DNA of 64,000 nt from Alistipes sp. (GCA_017379015.1 JAFNXN010000009.1:33244-97243); one strand, 5' to 3'; numbered from the stretch's first letter, positions 53,327 to 62,992 are shown. Translations and numbers: made by a program. The notes: generated by a model not told the origin, from the sequence alone.

Positions 53327-54913
53327 ATGAAAATTGCATTAGCACAGCTAAACTTTACGGTCGGTGACATCAAGGCAAACACCGCAAAGATCATCGATGC
53401 CATAGCTCGCGCCAAGGATGAGAGGGCAGACCTCGTGGTATTCTCGGAGTTTGCCGTTAGTGGCACACCTGCCTACGGACTCCTTACCAAGACAACCTTT
53501 CTCACACTCTGCGAGGAGGCTATCGACAGCATAGCATCAAAGTGTCGTGGCATAGCAGCCATCGTCGGCACACCATATCTCACTGCCGAGGGTCCTATCA
53601 GCGCAGCTGCCTACATCGACTCTAAGGGAGAGGTTGAGTATATCGGCAAGCGTCACGTCTCAGCACGCCGCGAGATGGGCTACATCGTAGGCTCGTCGGT
53701 AGGTTGCCAGACAATACACATCAATGGTCACAACCTACGCGTAGTTGTTGGTGACGACCTTAGCCACATGGACGACATCGACGAGGAGGTAGATGCAATT
53801 ATCTCGATCAACGCACGCCGCTACGGTAAGGGTATTATGACCCGCCGCTTCGACAAGATGAGCCGCCTAGCGTTCTCCGAGGGCACAAACCTCATCCTGA
53901 TGAACCAGGTGGGAGGCTCAGGCGACATCGTCTACGATGGAACATCGGGCATCCTAAACCGCGAGGGACGTCTTGTGATGCTACTCAACAGTTTTGAGGA
54001 GGACTTCCGCGTATTCGACACCGAGGCAGAGAACACCCCATTCGAGGTGCCATTCACCACATACAAGGACCGCAACTCTATGCTCTACAAGGCTGCATGC
54101 CTAGGTCTTCGTGACTACTTCCACAAGAATGGCTACAAGAAGGCATGCGTTGGACTATCAGGAGGTATCGACTCAGCCGTTGTTGCTTGCATCGCGGTAG
54201 GTGCTTTGGGCAAGGAGAATGTACGCGTTCTGCTCATGCCATCGCCATTTACCCCAAATGAGAGCGTGGAGGATGCTAAGCACCTCGCCGAGAACCTTGG
54301 CGTGGAGTATAGCGTATTGCCAATCATCGAAGCTTACAAGGCTATCGTTGGCACTCTACAGCCAGTGATCGGTGGCACAGAGTTTGATGCTACTGAGGAG
54401 AATATCCAGACACGTATCCGCACCACAATGCTTATGGCATTGCAAAATAAAACGGGCTACATGCTTCTCAACTCGTCAAACAAGAGTGAGAATGCCCTTG
54501 GCTGGTGTACGCTCTATGGCGACACAGCGGGTACTTTCAGCCCTACTGGCGACCTATACAAGGGCGAGATATATGACCTTGCTCGTTACATCAACGACTC
54601 TTTGGGTGAGATCATCCCCGATGAGATCCTCGACAAGGAGCCATCCTCTGAGTTGCGCCCCAACCAGAAGGATAGCGACTTCCTACCCCACTACGAGGTT
54701 ATCGATGCCATCCTCTTCCGTATGATCGAGAAGAAGCAGCACCGCGAGGAGATCATCAACGCCGGCTTCGACTCAAGCGTGGTGGAGAAGATCCATACCA
54801 TGGTGATGCAGAACGAGAAGAAACGCTATCAGTTCCCTCCCGTATTGCGTCTTTCGCCATGCGCCTTCGGCCATGAGTGGCTCATGCCCCTTGTAAACCA
54901 CTACCACGAGTAA
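53327..54913 (+). CDS. nadE: NAD+ synthetase (NadE, long form) with altered glutaminase site
   Basis: 528 residues. The C-terminal synthetase domain is intact: the P-loop is in LSGGIDSAVVACIAVGALG, with NSSNKSENALGWCTLYGD downstream. The N-terminal nitrilase-like domain keeps Glu41 (FSEFAVSG) and Lys108 (IGKRH), but where the catalytic Cys is expected (I-C-E-D-L/W) the sequence reads VVVGDDL, so Gly142 replaces the nucleophile. The enzyme amidates deamido-NAD+. Without the Cys it may rely on free ammonia. It stands alone before the rseC-rnf cluster. Confidence 0.9.
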   Translation: MKIALAQLNFTVGDIKANTAKIIDAIARAKDERADLVVFSEFAVSGTPAYGLLTKTTFLTLCEEAIDSIASKCRGIAAIVGTPYLTAEGPISAAAYIDSKGEVEYIGKRHVSARREMGYIVGSSVGCQTIHINGHNLRVVVGDDLSHMDDIDEEVDAIISINARRYGKGIMTRRFDKMSRLAFSEGTNLILMNQVGGSGDIVYDGTSGILNREGRLVMLLNSFEEDFRVFDTEAENTPFEVPFTTYKDRNSMLYKAACLGLRDYFHKNGYKKACVGLSGGIDSAVVACIAVGALGKENVRVLLMPSPFTPNESVEDAKHLAENLGVEYSVLPIIEAYKAIVGTLQPVIGGTEFDATEENIQTRIRTTMLMALQNKTGYMLLNSSNKSENALGWCTLYGDTAGTFSPTGDLYKGEIYDLARYINDSLGEIIPDEILDKEPSSELRPNQKDSDFLPHYEVIDAILFRMIEKKQHREEIINAGFDSSVVEKIHTMVMQNEKKRYQFPPVLRLSPCAFGHEWLMPLVNHYHE

Positions 54914-54938
54914 ACAACATTTCTACCTCCAAGATATT

Positions 54939-55370
54939 GTGAAGCAGAGTGTGCGACATAGAGGCTCAGTGCAGAGTATCGAGCAGCAAGAAGCAGGCAA
55001 GATACTCATCAAGGTGCGCGTAGAGAAGGCATCGGCATGTGCTGCGTGCCACGCTAAGGGCATCTGCTCGGAGCAGGGATCTGAGCGCATCATCGAGGTG
55101 GTGACATCTAGCGATGAGGGCTACAACCTAGGCGACGATATTGTCGTTGCCCTTGAGCAGAACTCTATGGGTCTTACCTCTGTGGTTTGGGCATATATGC
55201 TACCCCTGGTCGTGCTTCTCGCAACACTCTTCGGCACACACGCCCTAGGTGTTGAGGAGGGGATCTCGGCTCTAGCCTCGGTAGCTATGGTTGGCGTCTA
55301 CTACCTAGTTTTGTATATTTTGAGGGGTTACTTCGACAAAAAAATTAAATTTACAATCATAAAAGAGTAA
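54939..55370 (+). CDS. RseC/SoxR-reducing-system-like membrane protein
   Basis: 143 residues from a GTG at 54939. The N-terminal domain has the Cys motif CAACHAKGICSEQG, then two membrane helices (about 75-95 and 101-125). The family (RseC) is often linked to Rnf. Its stop overlaps the rnfB start by one base (TAATG), so it is the first gene of the rnf operon and may help the complex assemble or exchange electrons. Confidence 0.85.
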   Translation: MKQSVRHRGSVQSIEQQEAGKILIKVRVEKASACAACHAKGICSEQGSERIIEVVTSSDEGYNLGDDIVVALEQNSMGLTSVVWAYMLPLVVLLATLFGTHALGVEEGISALASVAMVGVYYLVLYILRGYFDKKIKFTIIKE

Positions 55371-56263
55371 TGAACGAACTACTATTGACAGTCTTGACAC
55401 TCAGCGTATTAGGAGCGTTACTCGCCGTCATACTATACTTCGTAGCTCAGAAGTTTAGAGTCGACGAGGATCCTCGCATCGACGATGTTGAGAAGATGCT
55501 ACCCGGTGCCAACTGCGGTGGCTGTGGCTTTGCGGGATGTAGAGCCATGTCTGAAGCTTTGGTAAAGCGCGATAACATCTCTGCGCTCTTCTGTCCTGTT
55601 GCTGGAGGCGACACGATGAAGTCTATAGCAAACTTCCTCGGCAAGACCGCAGCCGAGAAGAGCCCTATGGTGGCAACCATGCGCTGTGGCGGCTCGTGCC
55701 AGAAGCGTCCTAAGGTTAACCACTATGATGGTGCGCTGAGCTGCGCCGTGGTCAACACATTCTATGTTGGCGAGTCGGCATGTGCCTTTGGTTGTATCGG
55801 CTATGGCGACTGTGTTCAGGCCTGTAAGTTTGGAGCGTTGAGCCTCAACCCTGAGACGGGTCTTGTAGAGGTAGATCCCGACAAGTGTACGGCGTGTGGT
55901 GCCTGTGTCAAGGCATGTCCTAAGGGCTTGTTCGAGTTGCGCAAGAAGTGGCCTAAGAATCGCGCCATCTACGTGGCTTGTCGCTCTAAGAACCGAGGTG
56001 CTGTGGTTATGAAGGCGTGCAAGGCGGGATGTATCGGCTGTGGCAAGTGCGAGAAGGTGTGTCAGTTTGGTGCTATCACCATCGACAACTTCTTGGCATA
56101 CATCGACCCAGAGAAGTGCAAGCTATGTCGCAAGTGCGTTAACGAGTGTCCAACAGGAGCTATTCACATTGTTAACATGGAGCCTCTTGCCAAAGAGCCT
56201 AAGGAGTCGGCATCAAAGGGTGCGGCAAACCAGAAGAGTGCAGAAACCGCTAAAAACGAGTAA
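55370..56263 (+). CDS. rnfB: Rnf complex subunit RnfB (ferredoxin-like)
   Basis: 297 residues: an N-terminal membrane helix, then the 4Fe-4S cluster motif GANCGGCGFAGC (C-x2-C-x4-C) plus a downstream Cys, and three further ferredoxin-type cluster sets (ACKFGAL..., CTACGACVKACP, CIGCGKCEKVC and CKLCRKCVNECP). It takes electrons from reduced ferredoxin at the inner membrane in the Rnf ion pump. A charged, Ala/Lys-rich tail ends the protein. Confidence 0.95.
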   Translation: MNELLLTVLTLSVLGALLAVILYFVAQKFRVDEDPRIDDVEKMLPGANCGGCGFAGCRAMSEALVKRDNISALFCPVAGGDTMKSIANFLGKTAAEKSPMVATMRCGGSCQKRPKVNHYDGALSCAVVNTFYVGESACAFGCIGYGDCVQACKFGALSLNPETGLVEVDPDKCTACGACVKACPKGLFELRKKWPKNRAIYVACRSKNRGAVVMKACKAGCIGCGKCEKVCQFGAITIDNFLAYIDPEKCKLCRKCVNECPTGAIHIVNMEPLAKEPKESASKGAANQKSAETAKNE

Positions 56264-56267
56264 TTCA

Positions 56268-57620
56268 ATGAGAACATTTCCCATAGGCGGTATTCACCCG
56301 TCAGACAACAAGGAGTGGAGCAAGGATAAAGCTATTGAGACTCTTGAGCTTCCTAGCGAGGTCTATATTCCTATGATTCAGCACATAGGAGCTCCGTCAA
56401 CACCCATCGTCAAGAAGGGCGACAAGGTACTCACAGGTCAGCTTATTGGTCAGTCGGTAGGCTTTGTTTCGGCAAATATTCATGCCTCGGTATCGGGTAC
56501 TGTCACCTCGGTAGATGCCTACCCCAATGGCCAGGGACAGCGTCGGATTATGGTTGTCATCAAGCGCGAAGGCGACGAGTGGGTCGAGAGCATTGACCGT
56601 TCTACGGAACTTAAGCGCGAGTGCACACTCACCTCGGAGCAGATCATCGCAAAGGTTAAGGATGCAGGTATCGTAGGTCTTGGTGGTGCTCAGTTCCCCA
56701 CACACGTAAAGCTGTCTGTGCCAAACGACCAGAAGGCTGAGGTGCTCATTATCAACGGCGTAGAGTGCGAGCCATACCTTACGTCGGACTATCGTAACAT
56801 GATCGAGCGCGCTGAGCTTATCCTCACAGGCGTAGAGATCCTTATGCGTGCCATCAACGTTAATCGCGCCGTTATTGGCGTTGAGAACAACAAGCCTGAT
56901 GCCATCGCTCATCTGCGCGACATCATCGCCAAGAACAACTATCGCGGCATCGAGGTTATGCCTCTTAAGGTGCGTTACCCTCAGGGTGGCGAGAAACAGC
57001 TTATCGCTGCTGTCACAGGTCGCCAGGTGCCACCTCCACCAGCCCTACCAATATCTGTTGGCGCTGTGGTTTGCAACATATCGACAGCCATAGCTGTCTA
57101 TGAGGCAGTGCAGAAGAATAAGCCTCTCATTGAGCGGGTAGTGACAATTACAGGCAAGGAGCTTAAGAGCACCCACAACTACCTAGCACGCTTCGGCACT
57201 CCAGTACACGAGCTATTCGAGCTAGCAGGTATTCCCGAGGGCGATGTTAAGCTGCTTAATGGTGGCCCTATGATGGGACGGGCTATCGTGGATGTCTCAG
57301 CACCACTTATCAAGGGTTGCTCGGGACTCACCGTGCTCTCGGGCAAGGAGGCAGCACGCGGCAAGGAGCTACAGTGTATCAAGTGTGCAAAGTGTGTTGA
57401 GGCTTGTCCTATGGGTCTTGAGCCATACCTACTATCGAAGCTCGCAAAGCTTCAGAAGTGGGACATGGCAGAGGCACACAACACTGCCGACTGCATCGAG
57501 TGTGGCTGCTGCTCATACACATGCCCCTCGTACCTACCGCTGCTTGACTACATACGGATTGGCAAGCAGACCGTGATGACAAACATCCGCGCACGCGCTG
57601 CAGCTGCAAACAAGAAGTAA
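56268..57620 (+). CDS. rnfC: Rnf complex subunit RnfC
   Basis: 450 residues from the ATG at 56268 (MRTFPIGGIHPSDNKEW). The longer frame from 56040 overlaps rnfB and is rejected. It carries the NADH/FMN-binding region (GAQFPTHVKL, then INGVECEPYLTSDYR), and two C-terminal 4Fe-4S motifs, CIKCAKCVEACP and CIECGCCSYTCP. It is the peripheral subunit that exchanges electrons with NAD(H). The start follows rnfB by 4 bp. Confidence 0.96.
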   Translation: MRTFPIGGIHPSDNKEWSKDKAIETLELPSEVYIPMIQHIGAPSTPIVKKGDKVLTGQLIGQSVGFVSANIHASVSGTVTSVDAYPNGQGQRRIMVVIKREGDEWVESIDRSTELKRECTLTSEQIIAKVKDAGIVGLGGAQFPTHVKLSVPNDQKAEVLIINGVECEPYLTSDYRNMIERAELILTGVEILMRAINVNRAVIGVENNKPDAIAHLRDIIAKNNYRGIEVMPLKVRYPQGGEKQLIAAVTGRQVPPPPALPISVGAVVCNISTAIAVYEAVQKNKPLIERVVTITGKELKSTHNYLARFGTPVHELFELAGIPEGDVKLLNGGPMMGRAIVDVSAPLIKGCSGLTVLSGKEAARGKELQCIKCAKCVEACPMGLEPYLLSKLAKLQKWDMAEAHNTADCIECGCCSYTCPSYLPLLDYIRIGKQTVMTNIRARAAAANKK

Positions 57621-57642
57621 AACGAATAAGCAAGATAAGATT

Positions 57643-58599
57643 ATGCAAACAAGACTTTTTGCATCCCCTTCACCCCATATCCATGGTGGCGAGAAGACAC
57701 AGCACATCATGGGCGATGTGGTGTTGGCACTTGTTCCAGCACTCGCAGTGTCGACCTATGTGCTTGGCTGGAGGGTGCTCATGATTACGGCAATATCTAT
57801 TGCCAGCTGCGTGCTGTTCGAGTATCTCATACAGCGCTTCCTGCTTAAGGGTCGCACGACAATTGGCGATCTATCGGCAGTGGTTACAGGTCTACTATTG
57901 GCATTCAACCTCCCCGCAGGTATTCCATGGTGGATCGTCGTAATAGGTGCATTGGTGGCCATCGGCATCGGTAAGATGACCTTCGGAGGTTTGGGCTGCA
58001 ACCCATTCAACCCTGCGCTCACAGGTCGTATCTTCCTGCTTGTAGCATACCCTGTGCAGATGACCGACTGGACAACAGGTGTGCCCGACGCACTCTCAGG
58101 ATCTACTTTTCTGGCAAATGTCAAGGCTGGAGCTCTATCACTTGGCGAGGTGGACTATGTGGCACTACTCAGCGGACACATGAATGGTTCGATGGGTGAG
58201 ATTGGTGCCTTGGCACTTCTCCTAGGTGGCGTCTACCTTCTATGGCGTAGAGTGATCTCATGGCATATTCCTGTAGCTGTGCTCGGCACGATGATGGTGT
58301 TCTCGCTCTGCGTTGCTATTCCTGATGGTGGTGCTATGCTATGGCAGATGCCTCTGTTCCACGTTCTTGCCGGTGGTGCTATGCTTGGCGCAATATTCAT
58401 GGCTACGGACTACGCCACCTCACCAATGACCCACAAGGGAATGATTATATATGGTGTAGGTATAGGTCTGCTCACGATGATCATCCGTCTTTGGGGTGCT
58501 TATCCCGAGGGTATGTCGTTTGCGATATTTATCATGAACGCCGTGACACCACTTATTAATAAGTACTGCCGTCCAAAGCGTTTCGGCACCAAAAAGTAG
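57643..58599 (+). CDS. rnfD: Rnf complex subunit RnfD
   Basis: 318 residues with about eight to ten membrane helices. The N-terminal SPHIHGGEKTQHIMGDV and GLGCNPFNPALTGR are typical, and the covalent FMN site corresponds to the DALSGST segment. Inner-membrane core of Rnf. It follows rnfC by 22 bp and precedes rnfG by 9 bp. Confidence 0.95.
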   Translation: MQTRLFASPSPHIHGGEKTQHIMGDVVLALVPALAVSTYVLGWRVLMITAISIASCVLFEYLIQRFLLKGRTTIGDLSAVVTGLLLAFNLPAGIPWWIVVIGALVAIGIGKMTFGGLGCNPFNPALTGRIFLLVAYPVQMTDWTTGVPDALSGSTFLANVKAGALSLGEVDYVALLSGHMNGSMGEIGALALLLGGVYLLWRRVISWHIPVAVLGTMMVFSLCVAIPDGGAMLWQMPLFHVLAGGAMLGAIFMATDYATSPMTHKGMIIYGVGIGLLTMIIRLWGAYPEGMSFAIFIMNAVTPLINKYCRPKRFGTKK

Positions 58600-58608
58600 G
58601 CTGAGATT

Positions 58609-59295
58609 ATGAAGAGTACACTAAAAAATATGGTCTTGGTGCTGTTTAGCATCACTGCCATCGCTGCACTTCTCGTGGGCTTGGTTAACAACCTTACTAA
58701 GTCTACAATAGCTGAGACCGAGCAGCGTAACAAGGATCTTGCAAAGCTTGAGGTGCTTCCCGAGTTCGAGGGAGAGCCACAGCTCGAGGAGAAGTGTCGA
58801 GAAATTGGCGACTTCAAAGTAAACGTAACTATCGTAAGTGCTGACGATAAGGTCGTTGGCTATGCCGTAGAGGCTCCAAGCATCACACGTGGTGGCTATG
58901 GCGACCGCATCTATCTTATGGTAGGCTTTGTCGAGGAGGGCGACAACACCCTAATCAGCGGCGTTAAGGTTATCTCGCAAAAGGAGACTCCAGGTCTTGG
59001 TGCCAACATGACAAACAAGGGCAACAGCCTCGAGCTAAGTGTTGTGGGCAAAAACCCTACGGAGCTTAAGTTTGCCGTAAAGAAGGATGGTGGCTCGTTC
59101 GACGCACTCACAGGCTCGACAATATCGTCACGCGCCTATGCTAATGCTATTGAGACCGCCTACGCAGGCTATCTCTGGGCTAAGGGTGAGCTTCCCTCAC
59201 TCGAGGATGCTAAGTCGGGAGCTACAAAGGAGCACGACGAGGCTAAAACTAACGACGAGCCAGAGGCTCAGAAAGGAGAGCTAAGCAATGAGTAA
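58609..59295 (+). CDS. rnfG: Rnf complex subunit RnfG
   Basis: 228 residues: one N-terminal helix, then an FMN-binding domain with the covalent-flavin motif DALTGSTISS (the S/T-x-x-T type). A Glu-rich tail ends the protein. The stop overlaps the rnfE start by 8 bp. It carries electrons on the outer face of the membrane. Confidence 0.93.
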   Translation: MKSTLKNMVLVLFSITAIAALLVGLVNNLTKSTIAETEQRNKDLAKLEVLPEFEGEPQLEEKCREIGDFKVNVTIVSADDKVVGYAVEAPSITRGGYGDRIYLMVGFVEEGDNTLISGVKVISQKETPGLGANMTNKGNSLELSVVGKNPTELKFAVKKDGGSFDALTGSTISSRAYANAIETAYAGYLWAKGELPSLEDAKSGATKEHDEAKTNDEPEAQKGELSNE

Positions 59296-59869
59296 GCTAC
59301 AACTAATAACCAAGGGTATCGTCAAGGAGAACCCTACATTCGCACTTATCTTGGGTATGTGTCCCACACTAGGTGTGACATCATCGGCGATAAACGGCAT
59401 GGGTATGGGCGTTGCCACAATGGCAGTGCTTATCATGTCGAACATGGTGATATCGATGATTAAGAACATCGTGCCAGACAAGGTGCGTATTCCGGTATTT
59501 ATCGTTGTTATCGCATCGTTTGTTACCATCATCGAGATGCTGATGAAGGCATACGTGCCAGCACTCTATGCTTCGTTGGGTGTGTTTATCCCGCTTATCG
59601 TGGTAAACTGCATCATCCTAGGTCGTGCCGAGGCCTTCGCCTCGAAGAATGGCTTGGTTGACTCGGCTCTCGATGGCATAGGCATAGGTCTTGGCTTCAC
59701 ACTCTCGCTTACGGCGATTGGCGCAATGCGCGAGATCCTCGGTGCAGGCTCAATCTTTGGATTTAGCTTCGCCCCAGGTGTCATGCCACTACTCTTTATC
59801 CTCGCACCAGGCGGCTTCTTCGCTCTGGGATATTTAATGGTATTGTTTAACAAAGTAGCAAAACGATAA
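59288..59869 (+). CDS. rnfE: Rnf complex subunit RnfE
   Basis: 193 residues, almost all in about six membrane helices. Family signature: NPTFALILGMCPTLGVTSSA at the N-terminus with the conserved Cys, and NCIILGRAEAFAS in the second half. RnfA and RnfE are homologous and form the membrane core that holds an Fe-S centre. It overlaps rnfG by 8 bp. Confidence 0.94.
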   Translation: MSKLQLITKGIVKENPTFALILGMCPTLGVTSSAINGMGMGVATMAVLIMSNMVISMIKNIVPDKVRIPVFIVVIASFVTIIEMLMKAYVPALYASLGVFIPLIVVNCIILGRAEAFASKNGLVDSALDGIGIGLGFTLSLTAIGAMREILGAGSIFGFSFAPGVMPLLFILAPGGFFALGYLMVLFNKVAKR

Positions 59870-59872
59870 GAG

Positions 59873-60523
59873 ATGGTTGAGACAAATATTTCAAAGGAGG
59901 TCATCCAGGGCTTTGTGGATGGCACAATCAGCGTAGAGGCGATCACTCTCTTTGCCGTGGTCATCGGCGCGATATTCGTAAACAACGTCGTTCTATCGCA
60001 GTTTCTCGGCATCTGCCCCTTCCTAGGTGTATCTTCAAAAGTTGACACCTCGTTGGGCATGGGCATGGCTGTAACATTCGTTATGGCACTCTCTTCAATA
60101 GTTACGTGGGCTCTACAGAGATATATCTTGGTACCCTTTGGCATCGAGTATATGCAGACTATCGTCTTCATCTTGGTCATTGCGGCACTTGTGCAGATGG
60201 TCGAGATCGTGCTTAAGAAGGTATCGCCATCGCTCTACCAGGCACTCGGAATCTTCCTTCCGCTTATCACAACCAACTGTGCCGTGCTTGGTGTTGCGAT
60301 TATCGCCGTGCAGAAGGACTTTGACCTTTTGACGAGTGTCATCTACTCGGTATCTATCGCCATTGGCTTTGCCATAGCCCTAGTGCTCTTTGCCGGCATC
60401 CGTGAGCGTCTAGAGACCGAGGATGTTCCTCAGGCTATGCGTGGCGTGCCTATCGCGCTTATCACAGCGGGTCTGCTAGCTATGGCATTCATGGGATTTG
60501 CCAACGTTGTGCAACTGCCATAA
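59873..60523 (+). CDS. rnfA: Rnf complex subunit RnfA
   Basis: 216 residues in about six membrane helices. NNVVLSQFLGICPFLGVSS and TNCAVLGVAIIA are the paired motifs of RnfA. It completes the rnfBCDGEA set, the order seen in Bacteroidota. Its start is 3 bp after rnfE. A strong terminator follows. Confidence 0.94.
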   Translation: MVETNISKEVIQGFVDGTISVEAITLFAVVIGAIFVNNVVLSQFLGICPFLGVSSKVDTSLGMGMAVTFVMALSSIVTWALQRYILVPFGIEYMQTIVFILVIAALVQMVEIVLKKVSPSLYQALGIFLPLITTNCAVLGVAIIAVQKDFDLLTSVIYSVSIAIGFAIALVLFAGIRERLETEDVPQAMRGVPIALITAGLLAMAFMGFANVVQLP

Positions 60524-60567
60524 CCGCTTAAACGACAAGCCGCAGTAGGCGGTAAATAGGCAAAAGT

Positions 60568-60615
60568 AAACCACCGTAGGAAGCGACTTTAAAGTGCAAC
60601 CTACGGTGGTTTTTA
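60568..60615. terminator. Bidirectional terminator between rnfA and the DUF4837 gene
   Basis: Perfect 13-bp stem AAACCACCGTAGG / CCTACGGTGGTTT with a 19-nt loop and a T-rich tail on the plus strand. It separates convergent genes. Confidence 0.85.
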
Positions 60616-60641
60616 TTGATACATCAGAGTCTTCGTCGAGC

Positions 60642-61625
60642 CTACTTCGTTGTATAGATAAGATACTCAAGCTCACCCATCAAACCTCGCTGCATCTCCT
60701 CGGGGGCATACAACGCAAAGAGTATTGTCTTGATTGTTTGGCTCTGCTCGTCAAGTGTCGAGAAGCTAACAAAAGGACCACCCATCTGGTCGAACATAAC
60801 CTCCCAGCAGCCACGCAACTCAAACCAGACACGATCGTTAATATCGAGTGCGCTGAAGTAGATAGGTGCCGACTGGCTAATAGTCATATAGGCATGGGGC
60901 TTATCTGTGTGAACCACAGCAAGTTTGTTGATAAGCATACGCTCCAACCACTCGCCCGTAAGATCTCTCTCATCGGTATATTGGGTCTCGAACGCAAAGA
61001 TATACTGCGCCTTCTTCTCATAGTCACGCATAAACCATAGCAGGCTACGATCGCCACTATTAGCCTTGCTAAAACCAGCGGGGATGTGCATCTCGATGCC
61101 GATATGATTCTTAAGTGCCTCCATGAGCTTAGGTGTCGAGCTACGGCGGCTATTAGCAAGCTGACGATTGCGCTCGCCAATCTCGAATAGGCCACATATC
61201 TCGCCACCATGGTCCTCGATAAATGCCTTAGCATCAGAAGCTGATGCAGCATTCACCGTCACGATGGTCTGTGGACGTGCATAGACATTATCTGCCACCA
61301 TAAGCTGAGGCTCAGCGTAGGATGGGTTTAGGTTGATAGATAGAATGTTAGCATACTTGCGATCGATGTCGCTAAGCTGGTTCTGATCTCTATGGTCAAC
61401 GACATAGAAGTAGCTCTCGGGGCGTGGAAGACCGAGAACGCGCGCGCCCAAGCTTCGGTAGACAACCGAGTCCATACCCTCGTTCCACGACTTATCGTCG
61501 CAGATGACAAAGGCCTCATAGGGCACACCGATAGAGGTGCGCGACGGAGCACTGGGCTTAATAGTGCAGCCCACCGACAGGATCACTACAACAAGAGCAA
61601 TAAGCGATAATATTGTGCGTTTCAT
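60642..61625 (-). CDS. DUF4837 lipoprotein
   Basis: 327 residues. Lipobox ILSVGC (Cys20). The body matches the Bacteroidota family DUF4837, with VYRSLGARVLGLPRPESYF near the start, ANILSINLNPSYAEP, and CWEVMFDQMGGPFVSF in the C-terminal half. Envelope-anchored, function unknown. It is convergent with rnfA and divergent from a deacetylase gene. Confidence 0.85.
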   Translation of the reverse strand: MKRTILSLIALVVVILSVGCTIKPSAPSRTSIGVPYEAFVICDDKSWNEGMDSVVYRSLGARVLGLPRPESYFYVVDHRDQNQLSDIDRKYANILSINLNPSYAEPQLMVADNVYARPQTIVTVNAASASDAKAFIEDHGGEICGLFEIGERNRQLANSRRSSTPKLMEALKNHIGIEMHIPAGFSKANSGDRSLLWFMRDYEKKAQYIFAFETQYTDERDLTGEWLERMLINKLAVVHTDKPHAYMTISQSAPIYFSALDINDRVWFELRGCWEVMFDQMGGPFVSFSTLDEQSQTIKTILFALYAPEEMQRGLMGELEYLIYTTK

Positions 61626-61683
61626 AGCTGAAAATATTTATACCAACACTAAGCAAATAACGAGCAACAGCCGTTATTAAATA

Positions 61684-61691
61684 CAAAGGTA
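61684..61691 (-). promoter_or_regulatory. Probable -7 box of the DUF4837 gene
   Basis: Minus strand TACCTTTG, 58 bp upstream of the start at 61625. Confidence 0.5.
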
Positions 61692-61722
61692 TAGACAATT
61701 TTTCAAATTGTAAAAAAAAAGT

Positions 61723-61730
61723 TATTTTTG
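61723..61730 (+). promoter_or_regulatory. Probable -7 box of the deacetylase-ubiX pair
   Basis: TATTTTTG, 33 bp upstream of the deacetylase start at 61764. Confidence 0.5.
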
Positions 61731-61763
61731 CACTCACTATAGTGATCATTAGCTCGGCAGACA

Positions 61764-62372
61764 ATGCGCATAAAGCCACGAAATATCTTTCGTAAGTTAT
61801 TCCCAGGTGCAATATGGGAGATTGACGACCCCGAAGGCATATATCTCACCTTCGACGACGGCCCAACGCCAGGCGTTACGGAGTGGATACTAAACACCCT
61901 CGACCGCTACGATGCCAAGGCTACATTCTTCGTGCTAGGCAAGAACGTAGAGCTTTACCCTGATCTATACCAGATGATCCTCGACCGAGGACATAAGGTG
62001 GGCAACCACACCTACTCACACCAGAAGGGTTGGTCGATGAGTGTTGAGCGTTATGTGGAGGATGTTGACCTCGCGGCAGACATGGTGCATAGCGAGCTGT
62101 TCCGTCCGCCATACGCCGAGATACGCCCCTCGCAGCTACGCGCCATATTGCAACGCTATCGCGTAGTGATGTGGTCGGTGCTATCGCGCGACTACAGCCG
62201 CAAGATAACACCCAAAAAAAGCCTACGCGGAACACTAAAGGGGCTACGTGCCGGCGACATAGTATCGCTGCACGATAGTGCCAAGTCGTTTCGCAATACA
62301 AGTTACGTATTACCTCAGCTGCTTCGCCGCACGCGCGAGATGGGGCTTGAGTGTAAAATCATAGAACTATAA
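61764..62372 (+). CDS. Polysaccharide deacetylase family protein (NodB domain)
   Basis: 202 residues. The NodB motifs are LTFDDGPTPGVTEWIL (the metal-binding Asp pair), HTYSHQKGW (the two His ligands) and RPPYAEIRP. It lacks an obvious signal peptide, so it is probably cytoplasmic or membrane-associated and acts on an N- or O-acetylated sugar. The substrate is not evident. Its stop is 1 bp before the ubiX start. Confidence 0.9.
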   Translation: MRIKPRNIFRKLFPGAIWEIDDPEGIYLTFDDGPTPGVTEWILNTLDRYDAKATFFVLGKNVELYPDLYQMILDRGHKVGNHTYSHQKGWSMSVERYVEDVDLAADMVHSELFRPPYAEIRPSQLRAILQRYRVVMWSVLSRDYSRKITPKKSLRGTLKGLRAGDIVSLHDSAKSFRNTSYVLPQLLRRTREMGLECKIIEL

Positions 62373-62373
62373 G

Positions 62374-62922
62374 ATGAATATCGTTGTAGCCATAACAGGA
62401 GCCAGCGGCGCAATATACGCACGTCAGTGCATCGAGCTGCTACTTGCAGATAGCCAGGTGCACCACATAGCCCTTATTCTTAGTCGACATGCCCGCGATG
62501 TGATCGCAGCAGAGGGGGTAACGCTCCCCGAAAGCCCACGCATCACAGAGTATGCCAACGACGATATGTGGTCGTCTGTAGCAAGCGGCTCAGCGAACTG
62601 GGATGCTATGATTGTCGTACCCGCGTCGATGGGCACCGCGGGACGTATAGCCTCGGGCGTGTCGCAATCGCTCATCGAGCGCGCTGCCGACGTGATGCTC
62701 AAGGAGCGTCGTAGGCTCGTCCTCGTTGTGCGCGAGGCACCCTACTCGCTTATCCACCTACGCAACTTAACAACCATAACCGAGGCTGGAGGCATCATCA
62801 TCCCCGCCTCGCCATCGTTCTACTTCGAGCCTCACGATATTGAGACTTTGACGATGACAGTGAGCACACGTGCCGTAGAGCTTCTGGGTATTCCGGTTAC
62901 GCATCGCAAGTGGGGCAAGTAA
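62374..62922 (+). CDS. ubiX: Flavin prenyltransferase UbiX
   Basis: 182 residues. The motif VAITGASGAIYARQCIELL at the start, the SMGTAGRIASGVSQSLIERA segment and a C-terminal LVVREAPYSLIHLRNL are diagnostic for UbiX/Pad1. It makes prenylated FMN used by UbiD-type decarboxylases; the partner ubiD is not in the window. It follows the deacetylase gene by 1 bp. Confidence 0.94.
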   Translation: MNIVVAITGASGAIYARQCIELLLADSQVHHIALILSRHARDVIAAEGVTLPESPRITEYANDDMWSSVASGSANWDAMIVVPASMGTAGRIASGVSQSLIERAADVMLKERRRLVLVVREAPYSLIHLRNLTTITEAGGIIIPASPSFYFEPHDIETLTMTVSTRAVELLGIPVTHRKWGK

Positions 62923-62960
62923 ACAGCGACTCTCTTTGCAGCCCACTAATTCAGTAGACA

Positions 62961-62992
62961 AAAAAACTCCGACCCATTGGGCCGGAGTTTCT
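62961..62992. terminator. Bidirectional terminator between ubiX and frdB
   Basis: Stem AAACTCCGACCC / GGGCCGGAGTTT with an ATT-like loop; T-rich tails on both strands. It separates convergent genes. Confidence 0.85.
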
